Source: MH13 sp040219355 (GTDB lineage Bacteria; Pseudomonadota; Alphaproteobacteria; Rhizobiales; MH13). Taken from it: 64,000 nucleotides of DNA. The stretch spans positions 248,001 through 312,000 of the forward strand of contig JAVJSN010000017.1 of the NCBI GenBank assembly GCA_040219355.1, given 5' to 3'. Numbering within the stretch: the stretch's first letter is position 1; each line of letters starts with the position of its first letter. A program made the translations under genes and the position numbers. Under the pieces are notes generated by a model that saw only the letters and a list, made by a program, of their open reading frames with translations, searched no databases and was not told where the DNA came from. Of the stretch, positions 26,687 through 35,175 are shown one piece after another.

Positions 26687-27724
26687 TCAGCCGGTCATCC
26701 GTGAGATCATCTGGCGTGGCTTAGCGCCGCCATTGGCCTGCAGGCCTCGCAACACTTTTTCTGGCGTCACTGGCAGATCATAAATGCGCACGCCCACCGC
26801 ATCATAAACCGCGTTCACAACAGCGGGCAGAACTGGATTGGCGCACATCTCTCCTGGGCCTTTGCCGCCATAGGGGCCATCTTCTGCGGGGCGTTCAAGA
26901 ACAGAAATATGGTGTGGGGCGAGGTCGCCGGGGCCAGGCATCAGATAGTCGTTAAAGTCCACTGGCCCGTGATCGCGCTTCGGATAATAGGGTTCCGTGG
27001 TCTCCCATGCCGCATGACTCATGCCCATCCAAGCACCGCCGCGAAGTTGCTGTTCCACCATGCCAGGGTTTAAGGCGCGGCCAACTTCATAGGCCGACTG
27101 CATGTCAGTCACCGCCACTTCCCCGGTCTCATCATCCACCTCAACCTCCACCAGCATGGCAGCGTGAGCAAAAGTGGTTACGGGCGACATCTCACCCGTT
27201 TCAGGGTCCACCTCGGACAGGGGGATGAGAAAGATGCCCCGCCCTGCAATGGTACGGCCTTGCTTGAACTGGGCAGCCTGCGCGGCTGCCATTGTGGTGA
27301 TGGAACGCGATGGCGCGCCCTTCACATGGATGTTGCCTTGGCCATCGGTCACAAGATCGGCTGGGTCTACCTCTAGTTCTTCGGCGGCTGCTTCCAGCAT
27401 CACCGAGCGAGCCTCTTGGGCGGCCATGATCACGGCATTGCCCATACGGTGTGTGCCCCGGCTGGCGAACGAACCCATATCATGCGGGCCGGTGTCGCTG
27501 TCGGCGGTGTCCACATAGACATCGGCCAGCGGCACACCAAGCGTTTCAGCGGCAATCTGGCGGGTGACCGATTTCATGCCCTGGCCAAGATCGATTGCGG
27601 ACAGAGCGACGGTGAACTTGCCGTCTGGATTGGAGTGCACCAGCGCTTGCGAGGGATCGCCGCCAAGGTTCATGCCGATGGGATAGTTGATCGCCGCAAA
27701 GCCGCGGCCTTTGTGAACAGTCAT
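26687..27724 (-). CDS. Molybdenum hydroxylase large subunit, C-terminal part (separate polypeptide)
   Basis: A 345-residue protein covering the last molybdopterin-binding domain of xanthine-dehydrogenase-family large subunits. It begins at KGRGFAAINYPIGMN, carries AIDLGQGMKSVTRQIAAETLG and ends with KGPGEMCANPVLPAVVNAVYDAVG; the Glu of GPGEM is the expected catalytic Glu. In most relatives this region is fused to the N-terminal part encoded just upstream. Here the two are separate genes joined by a TGATG junction. Nicotinate dehydrogenase of Eubacterium barkeri (NdhL/NdhM) is a known precedent for such a split. Confidence 0.87.
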   Translation of the reverse strand: MTVHKGRGFAAINYPIGMNLGGDPSQALVHSNPDGKFTVALSAIDLGQGMKSVTRQIAAETLGVPLADVYVDTADSDTGPHDMGSFASRGTHRMGNAVIMAAQEARSVMLEAAAEELEVDPADLVTDGQGNIHVKGAPSRSITTMAAAQAAQFKQGRTIAGRGIFLIPLSEVDPETGEMSPVTTFAHAAMLVEVEVDDETGEVAVTDMQSAYEVGRALNPGMVEQQLRGGAWMGMSHAAWETTEPYYPKRDHGPVDFNDYLMPGPGDLAPHHISVLERPAEDGPYGGKGPGEMCANPVLPAVVNAVYDAVGVRIYDLPVTPEKVLRGLQANGGAKPRQMISRMTG

Positions 27725-29421
27725 CAGCGTCTCCTGAAGCCGGAGATGGAGGAAAAACGGGTCGTGGAACGCTTGCGCGTTGGTGCCGCATTAGAAGGTG
27801 GCGTGGCTGGAGCAGGGGGAGCTGCGGGTGCTGTTGGGGGTGCTGAAGCGGGGGCAGGTTGATAGGAAGCAGGCTGAGATACCGGTGGGGTAGGTGTCTG
27901 TGTGATCCTTGACGGCACAATGCCTGTAGTGGCGTTGCCACCGCCCTTGCGGGCGTAGGATGTGCTCTCAAACCCTTGCACCGAGCCATTCTGATCTGTG
28001 GCAGTGAATCCGGGTAGCTGGGCCCGTGCACCGCCGCCATCGCGCAGGGAAGAGGCGGCTTTGGACTCCGGTTTGATCGTGATCCCGGCCTTCTCGGCCA
28101 CCACCTGGCAGCACTCAATGAAGGCGCAGTTTTTCGCGACTCGCCGGTGGGCCTTCATGTCGCCATCACGATAGGAGTTCAAGATACGTAGATCGATGGG
28201 GTGCATGCCCACCTTTTCAGCCACCAAATCCATGTGCGACTCGATGGAGAAATCGACACCTGTAATGCCAAATCCACGCATGGCGGTCGCCGGTGTGCGA
28301 TTGGTGTAAACGCAGTACACATCTGCATACACATTGGGGATCGTGTAAGGGCCGGGCAGGTGACCGACCGATTTGATCACCGCGTAGGACGACAAGCGAG
28401 TGTAGGCACCACAATCAAAATAGCCGCGGAATTTGCGCGCGACGATGCGTCCGTCATTCATCACCCCATCGGTGATGTACCAGCGCTCAGCCCCACGCGG
28501 CGCGCCGACCTGCATTTCTTCTTCGCGATCCCACTGCGACTTGCAGGGCTTGCCGGTGAGCATGGTTCCAAGGATGGAAAGCGGTTCATGGATTGAATCG
28601 ACCTTGCCGCCAAAGCCGCCGCCCACGGTGCCCCCGATGAAATGCAGCCGCGAGGATGGCATGTTCAACACCTTCGAGGCCGTACCCAGCGAGAAAAACA
28701 GCGCCTGGGTACCAGTGTAGCAAACGTAGCGACCATTCTGTTCAGGCGCAGAAATAGCTCCGCACGTTTCAATTGGCGCTTGCTCAATCGGCGACATCTG
28801 GTGGCGAGACTCCACCACATGGTCTGCCGTTTTCAATGCGGCGTCCACGTCACCAAAGCGTAGCTTTTGGTGATTGTACTTGCCGTGATAAATGAATGCG
28901 TTGCCAGGGTACACATCGCATACGGTCGGTGCGCCGGGTTTCAGTGCCTCTTCCACATCCAGCACGTGGGGCAGCACCTCCCAGTCCACCTGCACAGCTT
29001 TTACAGCAGCGCGCGCTTCGGCCTCGGTATGTGCAATCACAGCGGCCACCGGCTCGCCGACATAAGCGACCTTCTTGTCAGAGAGAACCGGTTCATCATC
29101 CAAACCGAAATCAAGCAGCGCCAACAGCGTGTTGAGATTGGTGGGCACATCTGCACCGGTGACGATGCGCACCACGCCTGGCATGCCTTGCGCTTTTGAG
29201 GTGTCAATGCGGCGGATGCGGGCATGATGATGCGGTGACCGCACATAGCGCATGTGCAGCAGGCCATCGAACAGATTGTCATCGTAAAATGGCGACCGCC
29301 CCGTCACATGACCCTCGATATCCTGACGGCGAACGCGTTTGCCGATCTCGTTGAGGTTTTCATCGCGCTCGTCAGCAAAGAACTCTTTGCGGAACTCAAA
29401 TGTGTTGGTCATGTCATTCAT
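27724..29421 (-). CDS. Molybdenum hydroxylase large subunit, N-terminal part with Pro-rich tail
   Basis: A 565-residue protein with the hammerhead domain (from ~residue 20, RRQDIEGHVTGRSPFYDDN) and first molybdopterin-binding domain of xanthine-dehydrogenase-family enzymes, including GGTVGGGFGGKVD and the NRTPATAMRGFG loop. It lacks the AYXCSFR motif of true CO dehydrogenase, so a different substrate is expected. The last ~70 residues are a Pro/Ala/Thr-rich tail ending in a basic cluster (TRKRSTTRFSSISGFRRR), in place of the usual continuation into the second domain. It overlaps the 2Fe-2S subunit gene by 4 bases. An N-heterocycle or similar ring is a likely substrate class, by inference. Confidence 0.87.
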   Translation of the reverse strand: MNDMTNTFEFRKEFFADERDENLNEIGKRVRRQDIEGHVTGRSPFYDDNLFDGLLHMRYVRSPHHHARIRRIDTSKAQGMPGVVRIVTGADVPTNLNTLLALLDFGLDDEPVLSDKKVAYVGEPVAAVIAHTEAEARAAVKAVQVDWEVLPHVLDVEEALKPGAPTVCDVYPGNAFIYHGKYNHQKLRFGDVDAALKTADHVVESRHQMSPIEQAPIETCGAISAPEQNGRYVCYTGTQALFFSLGTASKVLNMPSSRLHFIGGTVGGGFGGKVDSIHEPLSILGTMLTGKPCKSQWDREEEMQVGAPRGAERWYITDGVMNDGRIVARKFRGYFDCGAYTRLSSYAVIKSVGHLPGPYTIPNVYADVYCVYTNRTPATAMRGFGITGVDFSIESHMDLVAEKVGMHPIDLRILNSYRDGDMKAHRRVAKNCAFIECCQVVAEKAGITIKPESKAASSLRDGGGARAQLPGFTATDQNGSVQGFESTSYARKGGGNATTGIVPSRITQTPTPPVSQPASYQPAPASAPPTAPAAPPAPATPPSNAAPTRKRSTTRFSSISGFRRR

Positions 29422-29927
29422 GCCGATGACCTCCCATTGGGGTTTTGGGGGCCATGTGCCACTTGCAGGATGGCCTCAATGATCGGCTCATAACCGGTGC
29501 AGCGGCAAAGATTGCCGGAAATGCCTTCGATCACGTCTTCACGCGTCGGCTTCGGGTTGCGCTCCAGAAGTGTGCGGGCAGAAACCAACATGCCCGGTGT
29601 GCAGTAGCCACACTGCGCAGCGAAATTCTCCATGAAGGATTCTTGCAGCGGGTCGAGCGTTGCACCATTGGCAAGGCCGCCAGCGGTGCCCACGGTCTTG
29701 CCATCCACCGTTTCAGCCAGCACCAGGCAGGACAGCTGTGTTTGTCCATCAATGGTCACCGTGCAGGCCCCGCAGGTGCCTTGGCCGCAGCCATACTTTG
29801 GGGTCAAATCACCAACGCCACGGCGCAAAAAGTCCAGTAGGTTCTGACCCGGGTCCGCGAAGGCGGCTGTGGGCATGCCGTTCAGCGTCAGGTTGACAGG
29901 CTTCTTTTTGGATGTTTGCTCGGCCAT
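29418..29927 (-). CDS. Molybdenum hydroxylase small (2Fe-2S) subunit, CoxS-like
   Basis: A 169-residue subunit with two 2Fe-2S clusters. The N-terminal plant-type ferredoxin site is GCGQGTCGACTV followed by LSC; the C-terminal cluster site is QCGYCTPG and LCRCTGY. It passes electrons from the molybdopterin centre to FAD. ATG 29927 (MAEQTSKKK) follows GGGAGGCC and shares a TGATG junction with the FAD subunit. The order FAD, 2Fe-2S, Mo subunit matches coxM-coxS-coxL operons. Confidence 0.94.
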   Translation of the reverse strand: MAEQTSKKKPVNLTLNGMPTAAFADPGQNLLDFLRRGVGDLTPKYGCGQGTCGACTVTIDGQTQLSCLVLAETVDGKTVGTAGGLANGATLDPLQESFMENFAAQCGYCTPGMLVSARTLLERNPKPTREDVIEGISGNLCRCTGYEPIIEAILQVAHGPQNPNGRSSA

Positions 29928-30730
29928 CAACGGCCTCCCATGGATTGCAGCAGACGGCGCAAATGCACGCCCGCCACTTGGCTGCGGTACCAACTGGTCG
30001 CAAGCGGGTCAGTGGGTGGGTTGAGGCCTTCTACCGCCACCTGCACGGCCCGCTCCACGGTGTTTGCATCAAGCAACTGGCCTTCGAGAACGCGTTCAAC
30101 AGCGGCACCGCGCATGGGACGATCACCCATAGCACCCCAGGCCACGCGCGCTCCGGAAATGCGCCCACCCGATTGCGGCGCATGCACTGCAATCGACAAG
30201 ACAGACACGCCTTTCGGCTTCACGCGGCTGACCTTCAAAAACTCGAAGGTTCCCGTTGAAGGACGAGGGACCTCGATAGAAGCCACCAAGCCGGAGGGTC
30301 GCTCGCGATCGCGCAAAACATCATCGATAGGCCTTGCGCTGCCTGATCCGCCCGCCATGGTCACCTGCGCGCCCAGCGCCAGAAGCGCCACAGCAAAATC
30401 CCCGTAGGGGTGGGGGGCAAAGATGTTGCCACCAATCGTGCCCATGTTGCGCACTTGCGGCCCGCCAATTTGACGCGCCACCGGATGCAGAAAATCAAGC
30501 TCACGCTGGTTCAAAATTTGCGCCATCGTCACGCCTGCGCCCATCACGATTTGGTTGCCGGTCGGGCGAAGGGCGGTGAGGGTTGGGTCGGTTGTACGCA
30601 CAAGGCGTGGCGGTGCCTCACCGGCGTTCACATCGCGCATCAGCACGGTACCGCCACCCATATAAGCGCTGTCCGCGCCCATTTGGCGAGCTGCATCTGC
30701 CAGCGTTGCCACGGTCTGCACGTCGGTCAT
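29927..30730 (-). CDS. Molybdenum hydroxylase FAD-binding (medium) subunit, CoxM-like
   Basis: A 267-residue FAD-binding subunit of the CO-dehydrogenase/xanthine-dehydrogenase medium-chain family. FAD-contact blocks are AYMGGGTVLMRDV near the N-terminus and NMGTIGGNIFAPHPYGD in the middle, followed by the CoxM C-terminal domain. It passes electrons to an external acceptor. The start overlaps the preceding SRPBCC gene by 4 bases, so the SRPBCC proteins belong to the same operon. Confidence 0.93.
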   Translation of the reverse strand: MTDVQTVATLADAARQMGADSAYMGGGTVLMRDVNAGEAPPRLVRTTDPTLTALRPTGNQIVMGAGVTMAQILNQRELDFLHPVARQIGGPQVRNMGTIGGNIFAPHPYGDFAVALLALGAQVTMAGGSGSARPIDDVLRDRERPSGLVASIEVPRPSTGTFEFLKVSRVKPKGVSVLSIAVHAPQSGGRISGARVAWGAMGDRPMRGAAVERVLEGQLLDANTVERAVQVAVEGLNPPTDPLATSWYRSQVAGVHLRRLLQSMGGR

Positions 30731-31182
30731 TGGGCGGTCTCCCGGGCAAGTCCCATTGTTTCGCGGATCGCATCAAAACCGCCTTGGTAGACGCCCTCCG
30801 ATACGAGTGTTTTCAATTCCGCTTCACGCCCCTTGGGCGTGTCAAACCTGCTTTCCCAGCTCCAGAACGTCCAATCGCCATCAGTGACCGGTGTCAGGCG
30901 CACATGGGCGACATAGTTGAGCAGAGGAATTGGGGTGTCTTCCAGGCAATAGGAGAACGCCATATCGATATCCGAAAGGGTCAAAAGTCGCTCGCGCAGC
31001 TCTGATCCATCGGCCAGCTTAAAGCGGCGCACGCATCCCACCATGTCCGACGGATTGGACCGTTCAATCGCGCTTTGCACGACGGCTGGGTGCCATTCCT
31101 CGTGGCCGTTAAAGTCGCGCAGGATAGCCCACACATCTTCTACCGGCGCTTCGATGATCGTGCTTTTGACCACTTTTACCAT
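30727..31182 (-). CDS. SRPBCC (START-like) family protein, copy 1
   Basis: A 151-residue ligand-binding helix-grip protein starting at MVKVVKSTIIEAPVEDVWAILRDF, with EEWHPAVVQSAI and a long C-terminal helix. It resembles the polyketide-cyclase/CoxG-type group. Known CoxG proteins anchor CO dehydrogenase to the membrane through a C-terminal hydrophobic segment; none is visible here. It is paralogous to the next upstream gene (both share the DFNG...WHP block), a tandem duplication. It overlaps the FAD subunit gene, suggesting a function with the Mo enzyme, such as carrying an electron acceptor or substrate. Confidence 0.8.
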   Translation of the reverse strand: MVKVVKSTIIEAPVEDVWAILRDFNGHEEWHPAVVQSAIERSNPSDMVGCVRRFKLADGSELRERLLTLSDIDMAFSYCLEDTPIPLLNYVAHVRLTPVTDGDWTFWSWESRFDTPKGREAELKTLVSEGVYQGGFDAIRETMGLARETAQ

Positions 31183-31189
31183 TGCCGAC

Positions 31190-31627
31190 TTACACCGCCA
31201 ATTGCCGTTTAAGGGCAGAGAATCCGGCTTGAAACACGCCATTGCCAATGCCGTTCACAAGGCCTTCAACCTCACCCTCATCGCATTCAAATTCCGCGCT
31301 CCACTCAGCAAAGCATCTGTTTCCATCCGTGATCGGCGTAAGCCTGAGCGTTGCCACATAGTCAGTCAGAGGCATTGGGCTTTCGAGGATCGAGTAGGTG
31401 CAGAACATGTCGTAATCCGACAGGCCCAGAAGCTGCTCGCGGATGCGGTCGCCGTTCTGTAGGTGAAAGTCGCGGATGCAACCGACCTTGTCGGCAGGCT
31501 CACCATTTTCAATGCGGCTATCGCGGATGGATGGGTGCCAGCGTGGCAGGCCGTTGAAGTCGCGCACGCGCTCCCAGACTTTGACTGCCGGCACATCGAT
31601 CACTGAGGAGATATAGACGCGAGCCAT
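31190..31627 (-). CDS. SRPBCC (START-like) family protein, copy 2
   Basis: A 145-residue helix-grip protein (MARVYISSVIDVPAVKVW, DFNGLPRWHPSI, GCIRDFHLQNGDRIREQ). It is paralogous to the 151-residue copy just downstream but clearly diverged. It also lacks a membrane segment. Its ATG directly abuts the TAG stop of the flotillin-like gene, so the two are tightly linked. A binding role for a hydrophobic substrate, product or quinone is inferred from the fold and context only. Confidence 0.8.
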   Translation of the reverse strand: MARVYISSVIDVPAVKVWERVRDFNGLPRWHPSIRDSRIENGEPADKVGCIRDFHLQNGDRIREQLLGLSDYDMFCTYSILESPMPLTDYVATLRLTPITDGNRCFAEWSAEFECDEGEVEGLVNGIGNGVFQAGFSALKRQLAV

Positions 31628-34321
31628 CTACTTTTTGTCCCCATCTTTGCCCGAGTCTTTGGCAGAGTCCTTGGCCTGGCCTTTGTCTGACCCGCCATCA
31701 CCAGAGGAGCCTTTTGCCTTTGCGACTTCATTGGACACGCGTTGCATATCAGAGGCTTCGCGGATCAAACCACCCTGTTTGGAAAGGTTTGCGCCATCCA
31801 CGCCGATGTCGGCCAATAGGCTGTCAATGAGCGGGGCCTGAACGCGATACCGCAGGGCTGAGTTGATCACCTCATCGGTCGGGGAGCCGTCCGAACCGCC
31901 GCCGCGTCCGCCGCCAATGCCACCATCCAGCTGCATGATGCGAATGTCTTGGATTTTCTCCAACGGCTTGACGCTTGCCGAGACGATGCCCTCCACATGC
32001 TCCAGCATCTTGCGGCGGAACAGGGAGGCGCGTGCGGGATCGGTGAGTACGTTTTCTGCCTCGTTGATGAGGCGTTGTGCTTCGGCTTCCACCGCTGTGC
32101 GCAGCTTCTCTGCCTCCGCCATGTGCTTGGCTTCGGCAGCCGCTTTTTCGGCCATCAACACGTCGATAGATTTCTTGCGGTTGGCCGCTTCGGTCTCGCG
32201 CACTGTCTGCACTTTTTCTTCCGCTTCCGCAGCAAAGGCCCGCGCTGCATCGGCCTCGGCGCGCGCAGCACTTTCCTCCAGCGATTTCTGGTAAAGCACG
32301 ATGGCCTTTTCCATCTGTACCGTTTCCACGTCGCGCTCTCGCTGCACTTCTAGACGACGCCGCTCGGTTTCGTGGCTGATGCGGATTTCATCCAGTCCTC
32401 GCTCGGAGGCTACGCGGGCGCGCTCCACCTCTTCTTGGCTGGCAATCTCAGCTTCACGCAGCATCTGCACACGGGCAACTTCCAACTGCTCCAGCGAACG
32501 GCGGCGTTCCAGCTTGGCGGCTTGGATTTCCCGGTCGCTGGCCACCTCGGCGGTTTCGACCGCTTGGCTTGCTGCAATCTCAGCCTGTTTGACGCTGGCT
32601 TTTGCCGTTGCACGCTCAGCATCCACGGTCTTGGTCTGGGCGATGCGAGCTTGCTCGATGGCTTCATCGGCTGCGATGCGCGCGGCGTCTATGGCCCGGT
32701 TGCGTTCGATTTCCAGGTTCTGCGTTGCTTCATCTGCTGCGATACGCGTGGCGGCAATCTGCTTCTCGCGGGCAATGCGCGCGGCCTCAACAGCCTCAGA
32801 TGCGGCTATTTCTGCCGCTTCAACGGCCTGCTTCCGGTTGATTTCCAGCTCGCGCACGCGTTGATCTTCTGCGATCCGGGATTCAGAAACCTCCGCTGCC
32901 TGCAGGATGCGAAGCCGTTCAGTTGCCTCACGAGCAATGATCTCTGCTTCTTCCAGCGATTTTTGGCGAGCAATCTCGCGCTGTTTGATGTCTTCCTCGC
33001 CCTTGATGCGAGTTTGAGCCAACAAAAGGTCCTGCGCCATTTGGCGTTTTTCGTTTGCCTCGGTCGCCTCAATCTCTGCCTGGCGAATGGCTTTTTGCCG
33101 ATCAATCTCCAGCCCTTGAGTTTCGCGATCCTTCGCAATGCGCGCCTCGCTGATCGCTTTTTCTTGAGCAATGCGCGCACGTTCGGTGGCTTCGCGTGCT
33201 GCGATTTCTTCCGCTTCGATTTCCTTTTGGCGGGCGATCTCTAGGGTTTGCGTTTCTTTTTCGTTGGCAATGCGTGCCTCTTTGATAGCGCGCTCCTGAA
33301 CGATGCGGGCGGTTTCCGTGGCTTCGCGCGCTGCGATTTCTTCGGACTCAATATCCTTCTGGCGAGCAATTTCACGGCTGCGGATTTCACGCTCGGAGGC
33401 GATGCGCGCCTCTGCAATACCCTTCTCGTTTGCAATACGCGCCTTCTCAATGGCTTCGCGGGCAGAGATTTCGGCGCTTTCGGCCTCGGTCTCACGTTCT
33501 GCGCGTTCGCGTGCGAGTTCAGCGCGTTGCTGCGCGCGGTGGAACTCGACTTCACGTTCCTGTGCAAGGCGCGCGCTTTCGCTTTCGCGCTCAATATCCA
33601 GCGCTTGCTTTTCTGCCTCCAAGTTGCGCGCACGGATTTTGATCATTGAGTCCTGCTCAATGTCGTTGCGCAGCTTGCGGCGCTCTTCGATATCCTTGAT
33701 GAGCGACGTGAGGCCCTCAGCATCAAAGCGGTTGGATGGGTTGAAATATTCAAGCGCAGTCTGGTCGATATCGATGATCGCTACCGACTCCAGTTCAAGG
33801 CCATTCTTCGCCAGATCTTCCTGCGCCACCTGACGAACGCGCTCGACATATGTGTTACGGTTCTCGTGCATATTGGCCATTTCCATCTCGGCGGCGATGG
33901 TGCGCATGGCGCTTTCAAACTTGCCCGACAAAAGCCCGTGCAGGTTCTGTGCTTCCAACGTACGGCGACCCAGGGTGGACGCGGCCATGGCCACTGATTC
34001 ACGATCCTGGCGCACACGAATGTAGAATTCCGCTTCCACATCCACACGCATGCGATCTTTGGTGATCAGCGCCTGATCCTTGATACGACTTACAGCCAAG
34101 GGCAGGGTGTTCATGTTGACCGGTGTGATGTCGTGGATGATCGGCCAGACGAAGGCGCCACCGTCGATCACAACCTTTTCGCCAAGGAAACCGGTGCGCA
34201 CGAACGCCACTTCTTTGGTGGAGCGTTTGTACAGCCACTGCATCACCCAATAGATGATCGCAATGACGATGATCGCCACGATCAGCCACAAAATGAGCTG
34301 TCCTATCAACTGTCCGGTCAT
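31628..34321 (-). CDS. Flotillin-like SPFH protein with nine 44-residue coiled-coil repeats
   Basis: An 897-residue protein, longer than typical bacterial flotillins (~500-700). One N-terminal membrane segment (residues ~7-30) is followed by an SPFH domain (~31-215), then a very long charged Ala/Glu/Arg coiled coil. Residues 273-668 form nine successive 44-residue units (for example 317-360 and 361-404 both start EIARQK). A C-terminal domain follows (~670-830), then a Gly/Ser/Lys/Asp-rich tail. Flotillins build membrane microdomain scaffolds. GGGAGACAAACT precedes the ATG. Its place at the head of the Mo-hydroxylase genes suggests it scaffolds that enzyme or its maturation factors. Confidence 0.88.
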   Translation of the reverse strand: MTGQLIGQLILWLIVAIIVIAIIYWVMQWLYKRSTKEVAFVRTGFLGEKVVIDGGAFVWPIIHDITPVNMNTLPLAVSRIKDQALITKDRMRVDVEAEFYIRVRQDRESVAMAASTLGRRTLEAQNLHGLLSGKFESAMRTIAAEMEMANMHENRNTYVERVRQVAQEDLAKNGLELESVAIIDIDQTALEYFNPSNRFDAEGLTSLIKDIEERRKLRNDIEQDSMIKIRARNLEAEKQALDIERESESARLAQEREVEFHRAQQRAELARERAERETEAESAEISAREAIEKARIANEKGIAEARIASEREIRSREIARQKDIESEEIAAREATETARIVQERAIKEARIANEKETQTLEIARQKEIEAEEIAAREATERARIAQEKAISEARIAKDRETQGLEIDRQKAIRQAEIEATEANEKRQMAQDLLLAQTRIKGEEDIKQREIARQKSLEEAEIIAREATERLRILQAAEVSESRIAEDQRVRELEINRKQAVEAAEIAASEAVEAARIAREKQIAATRIAADEATQNLEIERNRAIDAARIAADEAIEQARIAQTKTVDAERATAKASVKQAEIAASQAVETAEVASDREIQAAKLERRRSLEQLEVARVQMLREAEIASQEEVERARVASERGLDEIRISHETERRRLEVQRERDVETVQMEKAIVLYQKSLEESAARAEADAARAFAAEAEEKVQTVRETEAANRKKSIDVLMAEKAAAEAKHMAEAEKLRTAVEAEAQRLINEAENVLTDPARASLFRRKMLEHVEGIVSASVKPLEKIQDIRIMQLDGGIGGGRGGGSDGSPTDEVINSALRYRVQAPLIDSLLADIGVDGANLSKQGGLIREASDMQRVSNEVAKAKGSSGDGGSDKGQAKDSAKDSGKDGDKK
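32318..33505 (-). repeat. Nine 132-bp coding repeats (44-residue units) in the flotillin gene
   Basis: Unit boundaries by translation fall at residues 273, 317, 361, 405, 449, 493, 537, 581 and 625. Each unit carries the pattern EI-x-R-x4-E, then EIAA-x-EA-x-E-x-ARIA. The length 44 equals four 11-residue (hendecad) turns, typical of right-handed or straight coiled coils. At DNA level the copies have diverged, so this is an old internal duplication. Confidence 0.85.
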
Positions 34322-34347
34322 AGTTTGTCTCCCGTTCCGCTGGCTTT

Positions 34348-35175
34348 TCAGCGACCCTTGATGCGCTTGAAGGCGCGCGTTTGTTCTGTCAGTGCCACTT
34401 CAGTTGGCAGCCGCTCCATGGAGCTTGCGCCGTAAAAACCGTGGCAGGTTTGCGAGTTCTTGAGGACGAAATCAGCATCGTCTGGCATGGAGACTGGGCC
34501 GCCATGAACCAGGATGATCGCGTCTTTGTTCACTTTGAGTGCTGCTTCAGCCCATGCGTCAACGAGCCCAGGGCATTGTTCCAGCGTGAAAGCGGTATCT
34601 GCACCAATGGCACCACCTGTGGTCAAACCCAAATGCACCACAATGACGTCGGCCCCTGCTTTGGCCATGGCCTCAGCGCTTTCCGGACTAAACACATAGG
34701 GTGTGGTCAGCATGTCGCGCTCGTTGGCCAGCCTGATCATATCGACCTCATGACCAAAGCCCATGCCAGTCTCCTCCAGGTTCGCCCGGAAGGTTCCGTC
34801 GATGAGCCCAACGGTTGGAAAGTTCTGCACGCCGGAAAAACCAACGCGTTTGAGCTCATCCAAAAACACCGACATCAGGCGGAACGGATCAGTGGCGCAC
34901 ACGCCCGCCAAAACGGGTGTATGCTTCACAACCGGCAGCACCTCGCCCGCCATCTCCATCACTACCGCATTGGCATCGCCATAGGGCATGAGGCCGGCCA
35001 AGCTGCCACGTCCGGCCATGCGGTAGCGGCCGGAATTGTAGATAACGATCAGGTCGATGCCGCCTGCCTCTTCGCACTTGGCCGACAAGCCCGTGCCGGC
35101 GCCACCACCGATAATTGGCTCGCCATTGGCGATGAGCCTGCGAAATTTTTCCAAGATTTGACTGCGCGGTATCAT
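34348..35175 (-). CDS. Phosphoenolpyruvate-hydrolase-like TIM-barrel protein
   Basis: A 275-residue protein of the PEP-hydrolase (TIM-barrel signal transduction) family. Blocks include PIIGGGAGTGLSAKCEEAGG, IVIYNSGRYRMAGRGSL, GVQNFPTVGLIDG and HGGPVSMPDDA. The biochemical role of this family is unclear, and members often sit beside Tm-1-like ATP-binding proteins. Here it overlaps the Tm-1 part of the fused ABC protein by 4 bases, which supports a joint function. It may handle a small phosphorylated or enol intermediate, but this is inference. Confidence 0.8.
   Translation of the reverse strand: MIPRSQILEKFRRLIANGEPIIGGGAGTGLSAKCEEAGGIDLIVIYNSGRYRMAGRGSLAGLMPYGDANAVVMEMAGEVLPVVKHTPVLAGVCATDPFRLMSVFLDELKRVGFSGVQNFPTVGLIDGTFRANLEETGMGFGHEVDMIRLANERDMLTTPYVFSPESAEAMAKAGADVIVVHLGLTTGGAIGADTAFTLEQCPGLVDAWAEAALKVNKDAIILVHGGPVSMPDDADFVLKNSQTCHGFYGASSMERLPTEVALTEQTRAFKRIKGR

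Noticed and set aside
26687..31182. Aerobic CO dehydrogenase operon
   Set aside because: The subunit order and CoxD/CoxE partners match, but the large subunit is split and reads PATAMRGFG with no AYXCSFR-type active-site loop, so carbon monoxide is not the expected substrate.
32372..33244. Long open frame on the + strand opposite the flotillin gene
   Set aside because: It is a by-product of the repeated, Ala/Glu/Arg-rich coiled-coil codons on the other strand and resembles no protein family.
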